Source: CAZVUW01 sp964629825
GTDB taxonomy: Bacteria > Actinomycetota > Nitriliruptoria > Euzebyales > Egibacteraceae
DNA: 17,043 nt
Assembly: GCA_964629825.1 (NCBI GenBank)
Contig: CAZVUW010000071.1
Coordinates: 1-17,043, forward strand
Direction: 5' to 3'
Below are positions 14,445 to 17,043 of this stretch, in pieces; positions within the stretch are counted from its first letter, which is position 1; every line of letters begins with the position of its first letter. The notes under the pieces are model-generated. The model ran no database searches, was not told the DNA's origin, and saw only the letters and a list, made by a program, of their open reading frames with translations. A program made the position numbers and the translations under genes.

Positions 14445-14458
14445 CCCTCGCCGGAGGG
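14445..14458 (+). other. Hairpin in the short leader of the universal-stress-like gene
   Basis: CCCTC (14445-14449), tetraloop GCCG, GAGGG (14454-14458) form a perfect stem. It ends five bases before the AGGAG ribosome-binding site and begins right after the putative -10, so it would sit at the very 5' end of the mRNA. It could affect mRNA stability or initiation, but it may be chance. Confidence 0.3.
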
Positions 14459-14473
14459 TGGACAGGAGAGCGT

Positions 14474-15307
14474 GTGCGTCTTGGCAGCGTGGTGGTCGTC
14501 CCGGTGGTCAGCCCCGTCTCGGCCGCGGAGCTGGCTCGGGTGGCTGCCGCGATCGCCGCTGCCGACTCCGGCACGGTCGTTCCGGTCAGCGCCGTCGATC
14601 CCGGGAGTCCCCCGGAGGCGCTGACGGCTGCACGCGCCACGGTCGATGCAGCGGTGCAGGCCGCCCAAGCCGTGGGCGTCGCGGCGCACGGGGTCGTCCG
14701 TGACGACCTCCCCGTGCCCGATGCGGTGCTGGCCTGCATGCAGGAGCAGCGGGCGACGCTGGCGGTCATGGGCTGGCAGGGGGCGAGCACGCAGCGCAAC
14801 GTCTTCGGCGAGCTGATCGATTCGATCGTCGGCCGCTCGACCATCCCTCTGGCGGTGGTTCGCGTCCATGCCACTCCCTACAAGCGCGTGCTGCTGCCCC
14901 TGTCACCGGACCACCTGCTGCCCGAGGGGGAGCGCGGTCTCCGGCTTGCTGCGGAGCTGGCCCGGCGGCTGCAGCCGGAGGACGCGGACGCGATCACGAT
15001 CCTGCGCACCGGGAGACTTCAGGGCGCGCTGCCGGCCGCCGTGCAGGAGCTCGGAGGGCAGGTGATCGCGGAGCACCACCGCATGGACCAGGCCGTCGGC
15101 GCGGTGGCCGGTGCCGGCGACCTGGTGGTCGCCCCCGTGGCGCCGACCGCTCAGGGCCTGCGCATGGCAACCACGCATATGGCATGGGCCGCACCCGATG
15201 TGTGGCTGGCCGTCGCCATCGACATGGGGCCGCCGCCCAAGCGCCCGGAGCGGCTTGCCGACGCCGTCGCCGACGCGGGGACGGTCCCGCCGGCCGACGA
15301 CGCCTAG
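14474..15307 (+). CDS. Soluble protein with two universal-stress (UspA)-like domains, resembling an antiporter C-terminal tail
   Basis: A 277-residue protein with no membrane segment. Domain 1 (about 4-131) opens with SVVVVPVVSP and ends with MGWQGASTQRNVFGELID and STIPLAVVRV. That is the form of Usp fold found fused to cation/proton antiporters and amino-acid transporters. The nucleotide loop G-2x-G-8x-G-E differs from the canonical G-2x-G-9x-G-S/T, so ATP binding is uncertain. Domain 2 (about 136-250) begins YKRVLLPLSPDH and lacks the glycine loop; it looks degenerate. The last ~25 residues are a disordered Pro/Ala/Asp tail. The start GTG 14474 follows AGGAG at 14464-14468. No transporter core is attached, which is unusual for this sequence type. 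It might serve a transporter encoded elsewhere or the small DMT-type protein upstream (inference). Its TAG overlaps the convergent gene's TAG. Confidence 0.78.
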   Translation: MRLGSVVVVPVVSPVSAAELARVAAAIAAADSGTVVPVSAVDPGSPPEALTAARATVDAAVQAAQAVGVAAHGVVRDDLPVPDAVLACMQEQRATLAVMGWQGASTQRNVFGELIDSIVGRSTIPLAVVRVHATPYKRVLLPLSPDHLLPEGERGLRLAAELARRLQPEDADAITILRTGRLQGALPAAVQELGGQVIAEHHRMDQAVGAVAGAGDLVVAPVAPTAQGLRMATTHMAWAAPDVWLAVAIDMGPPPKRPERLADAVADAGTVPPADDA

Positions 15308-17043
15308 CCCGCGGGCCAGCCCTCGGCGAGCGCCTTCTCCGCGGCGCTGCGACCGCGCTCCACGACGGAGTCGATCGTCCCCCAGTCCATCAGGCCGACG
15401 TCGCGCAGATCCGGAGCGATGACCAGGTCGGCCAGCTGCCGGTTGGCCGCGCTGACGTGGGCGCTGCCGAGCTGGGTCGTGCAGGCCAGCACCTCTCGCA
15501 ACGTGGGGAGCCGATCGCCGAGGGCGTCGCCCCACCGGCGCATCACGTCCACCGCGATGACCGGTCCCTCGTCCTGCTCGGCCATCACGTCGCACGGCAG
15601 GTTGTCCAGCGCCCCGCCGTCCACCAGCAGACGGCCGTCAACCCGGGCGGGCGGGACGAAGCCCGGCAGCGAGATGCTTGCGCCGACGGCGACGGCCACC
15701 GAGCCGCGGCGGTGCACCACGAGCTCGGCGGTCTTCAGGTCGCAGCTGACCGCGAACCAGTCGAGCTGCAGCTCCTCGGCGTGGCGGCCGGCGAATATCC
15801 GCTCCAGCATCCGCCCTCCGCGCCGTCCTCGGATCAGCCCGTGGCGGGGCAGCCCGTAGTCGGCGAACGGCCGTCGCTCGGCCAGCTCCGCACGGCAGAT
15901 GCGGTGGATCTGCGCGGGGGAGTAGCCCACGGCGTAGAGGGCGGCGATGAGCGCGCCCATGCTGGTGCCACCCACCCGATCGATGCGGATGCCGGCAGCT
16001 TCGATGGCGGCGAGAACGCCGATGTGCGCGTACCCGCGCGCGCCACCTCCGGACAGGACCACCCCGACGGAGCGGCCGCTCAGCCGGCGCCCGGCTCGAG
16101 CTGCTCCGCGCGCCATGGCGGGGGTTGCGGTGTCGACGCGGGCGGCCCTGCCCGCGCCCGGGGGCGGCGGCGGAACGCGCACCTGGTGGTGGCTGCGCAC
16201 CGACAGCCCGTCCAGCCACGGCGCCAGCCTGGCCGCCGGTGCGGCGTAAGGGCTGCACACCAGCAGGTCGCAGCCGGACAGCCGGCCGCGCAGGGGTTCG
16301 GCGGGCAGCGAGGTGTCTGGGGTGATGAGCGCCACGACGCGGTCCGCCTGCCGCAGGCAGAAGTCGGTCCAGGTGTCGGGCGCCTCGCCCTGCCCGGGCA
16401 CGGCTTCGGCGACGAGCACGACGCTGTCATGACTGCCCTCGAGCCGGTCGAGCTCGCGCGCTGCGCTGCCGACCAGATCGGTGTCGGAGGCCGAGATCGC
16501 GGAACGCTCCAGCACGGCGGCGCGACCCGGCTCGGCCAACCCCTCGAGCAGCGGCGGGAGCAGCGCCCGCAGCGGCACGGCCGCATCCAGCGGCAGCAGC
16601 GTCAGCACCTTCTTCCGCAGGGGCGGCTGCACGAACGCGGCGCGGGTCTGGATCAGGTGTGAGCCGAGGGTGGCGATCAGCGCCTGCGCGAAGTCCGCCT
16701 CCTCGGACAGAAGGCGGTTGAACTGCTCGCGGCGCACCGTCACCAGCTCGCTGTCGCGACGCGCCCGCACCCCGGCAGACCGGGTGCCGCCGGTCACCAG
16801 CGCCAGCTCTCCCAGCGCCGCCCCGCGCTCCAGCAGCCCGATCGTGCGCTCGTGGCCGCCCGACTCATCGACGACCTCGAGCCGGCCGGAGCGAACGACG
16901 TAGAGCGTGTCGCCCGCGTCGCCTTGGTGGAACAGCCATGCTCCGGCGGGCAGGTGGACGATCTCGGCTGCGTCGACGAGGCGCTCCAACAGCTCGGTGC
17001 CGACGCCGGCCAGCAGGGGCACCTCACCGAGGAAGGCGGCGAG
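15304..17043 (-). CDS. cNMP-binding / patatin-like phospholipase (NTE-like); 5' end runs off the window
   Basis: A predicted lysophospholipase/phospholipid esterase resembling bacterial relatives of neuropathy target esterase. Residues are numbered from the GTG at 17022. A cyclic-nucleotide-binding fold covers about 1-125, with HLPAGAWLFHQGD (23-35) and the phosphate-cassette-like GELALVTGGTRSA (71-83). A middle NTE-type region follows at about 130-290, including TWTDFCLRQADRVVALI (217-233). Then comes the patatin domain: oxyanion loop GGGARGYAHIGVL (325-337), nucleophile Ser354 in GTSMG, and Asp468 in VDGGALDN. All catalytic elements are present. The frame stays open seven more codons to the window edge (LAAFLGE), and GEVPLL resembles the usual entry to cNMP domains, so the true start is probably outside. 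No signal peptide or membrane helix is visible in this part. Its stop shares CTAG with the preceding convergent gene. Confidence 0.92.
   Translation of the reverse strand, partial: LAAFLGEVPLLAGVGTELLERLVDAAEIVHLPAGAWLFHQGDAGDTLYVVRSGRLEVVDESGGHERTIGLLERGAALGELALVTGGTRSAGVRARRDSELVTVRREQFNRLLSEEADFAQALIATLGSHLIQTRAAFVQPPLRKKVLTLLPLDAAVPLRALLPPLLEGLAEPGRAAVLERSAISASDTDLVGSAARELDRLEGSHDSVVLVAEAVPGQGEAPDTWTDFCLRQADRVVALITPDTSLPAEPLRGRLSGCDLLVCSPYAAPAARLAPWLDGLSVRSHHQVRVPPPPPGAGRAARVDTATPAMARGAARAGRRLSGRSVGVVLSGGGARGYAHIGVLAAIEAAGIRIDRVGGTSMGALIAALYAVGYSPAQIHRICRAELAERRPFADYGLPRHGLIRGRRGGRMLERIFAGRHAEELQLDWFAVSCDLKTAELVVHRRGSVAVAVGASISLPGFVPPARVDGRLLVDGGALDNLPCDVMAEQDEGPVIAVDVMRRWGDALGDRLPTLREVLACTTQLGSAHVSAANRQLADLVIAPDLRDVGLMDWGTIDSVVERGRSAAEKALAEGWPAG

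Noticed and set aside
15184..16662. Plus-strand open frame (492 codons) opposite the patatin gene
   Set aside because: The minus strand encodes a clear cNMP/patatin protein; this frame is a compositional shadow.
1..17043. A new defence, mobile or biosynthetic system
   Set aside because: Nearly every gene belongs to a known housekeeping family. There are no direct or inverted terminal repeats, transposases, restriction or toxin genes, CRISPR repeats or att-like sites, and XerD is the chromosomal type.

Overview
This window is a gene-dense stretch of high-GC DNA (roughly 70% G+C or more by eye, with strong third-position G/C bias and many GTG starts). It almost certainly comes from an actinobacterium. 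From memory, the order pyrG - ADP-ribose pyrophosphatase - xerD - scpA - scpB - pseudouridine synthase - cmk - der matches a conserved block in Mycobacterium tuberculosis (around Rv1699-Rv1713). An alanine dehydrogenase in the same block recalls Streptomyces. The AroH-type chorismate mutase and several insertions into the block suggest a less-studied actinobacterial lineage, but I cannot name a genus from the sequence.

Layout. (1) 1-1750, plus strand: the end of pyrG and a Nudix hydrolase, coupled by TGATG. (2) 1802-2104, minus strand: a small PGPGW-type membrane protein, transcribed away from ald. (3) 2197-5640, plus strand: ald - xerD - deoA, with a good Shine-Dalgarno or ATGA coupling at the joints, then a GC-rich hairpin. 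(4) 5692-12970, plus strand: scpA - scpB - rluB - aroH - tyrA - aroA - cmk - der. Every junction is a 4-base overlap or a gap of at most 4 bases, and a TAnnnT hexamer sits 9 bases before the first codon, as expected of a leaderless promoter. This apparent single operon joins chromosome condensation (ScpAB), ribosome maturation (RluB-type synthase, Der), tyrosine/phenylalanine synthesis (AroA, AroH, TyrA) and CMP recycling (Cmk). (5) 12977-15307: a membrane-anchored surface protein on the minus strand, convergent with der; then, on the plus strand, a half-size DMT-type membrane protein and a two-domain universal-stress-like protein resembling an antiporter tail. (6) 15304 to the window end, minus strand: a cNMP-binding/patatin (NTE-like) lipid hydrolase whose start lies outside.

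No intergenic stretch exceeds about 160 bases. I see no tRNA or rRNA genes, CRISPR array, insertion sequence, integron, prophage or toxin-antitoxin pair. This is mainly a conserved housekeeping region, and I did not find a clearly new multi-gene system. The points most worth following are a cytidylate kinase missing a conserved CMP-binding segment, the operon that mixes chromosome segregation with aromatic synthesis, the membrane-anchored protein with a CBM96/DNRLRE-like profile, the orphan antiporter-tail protein, and a repeated TCTAnnnT promoter element.
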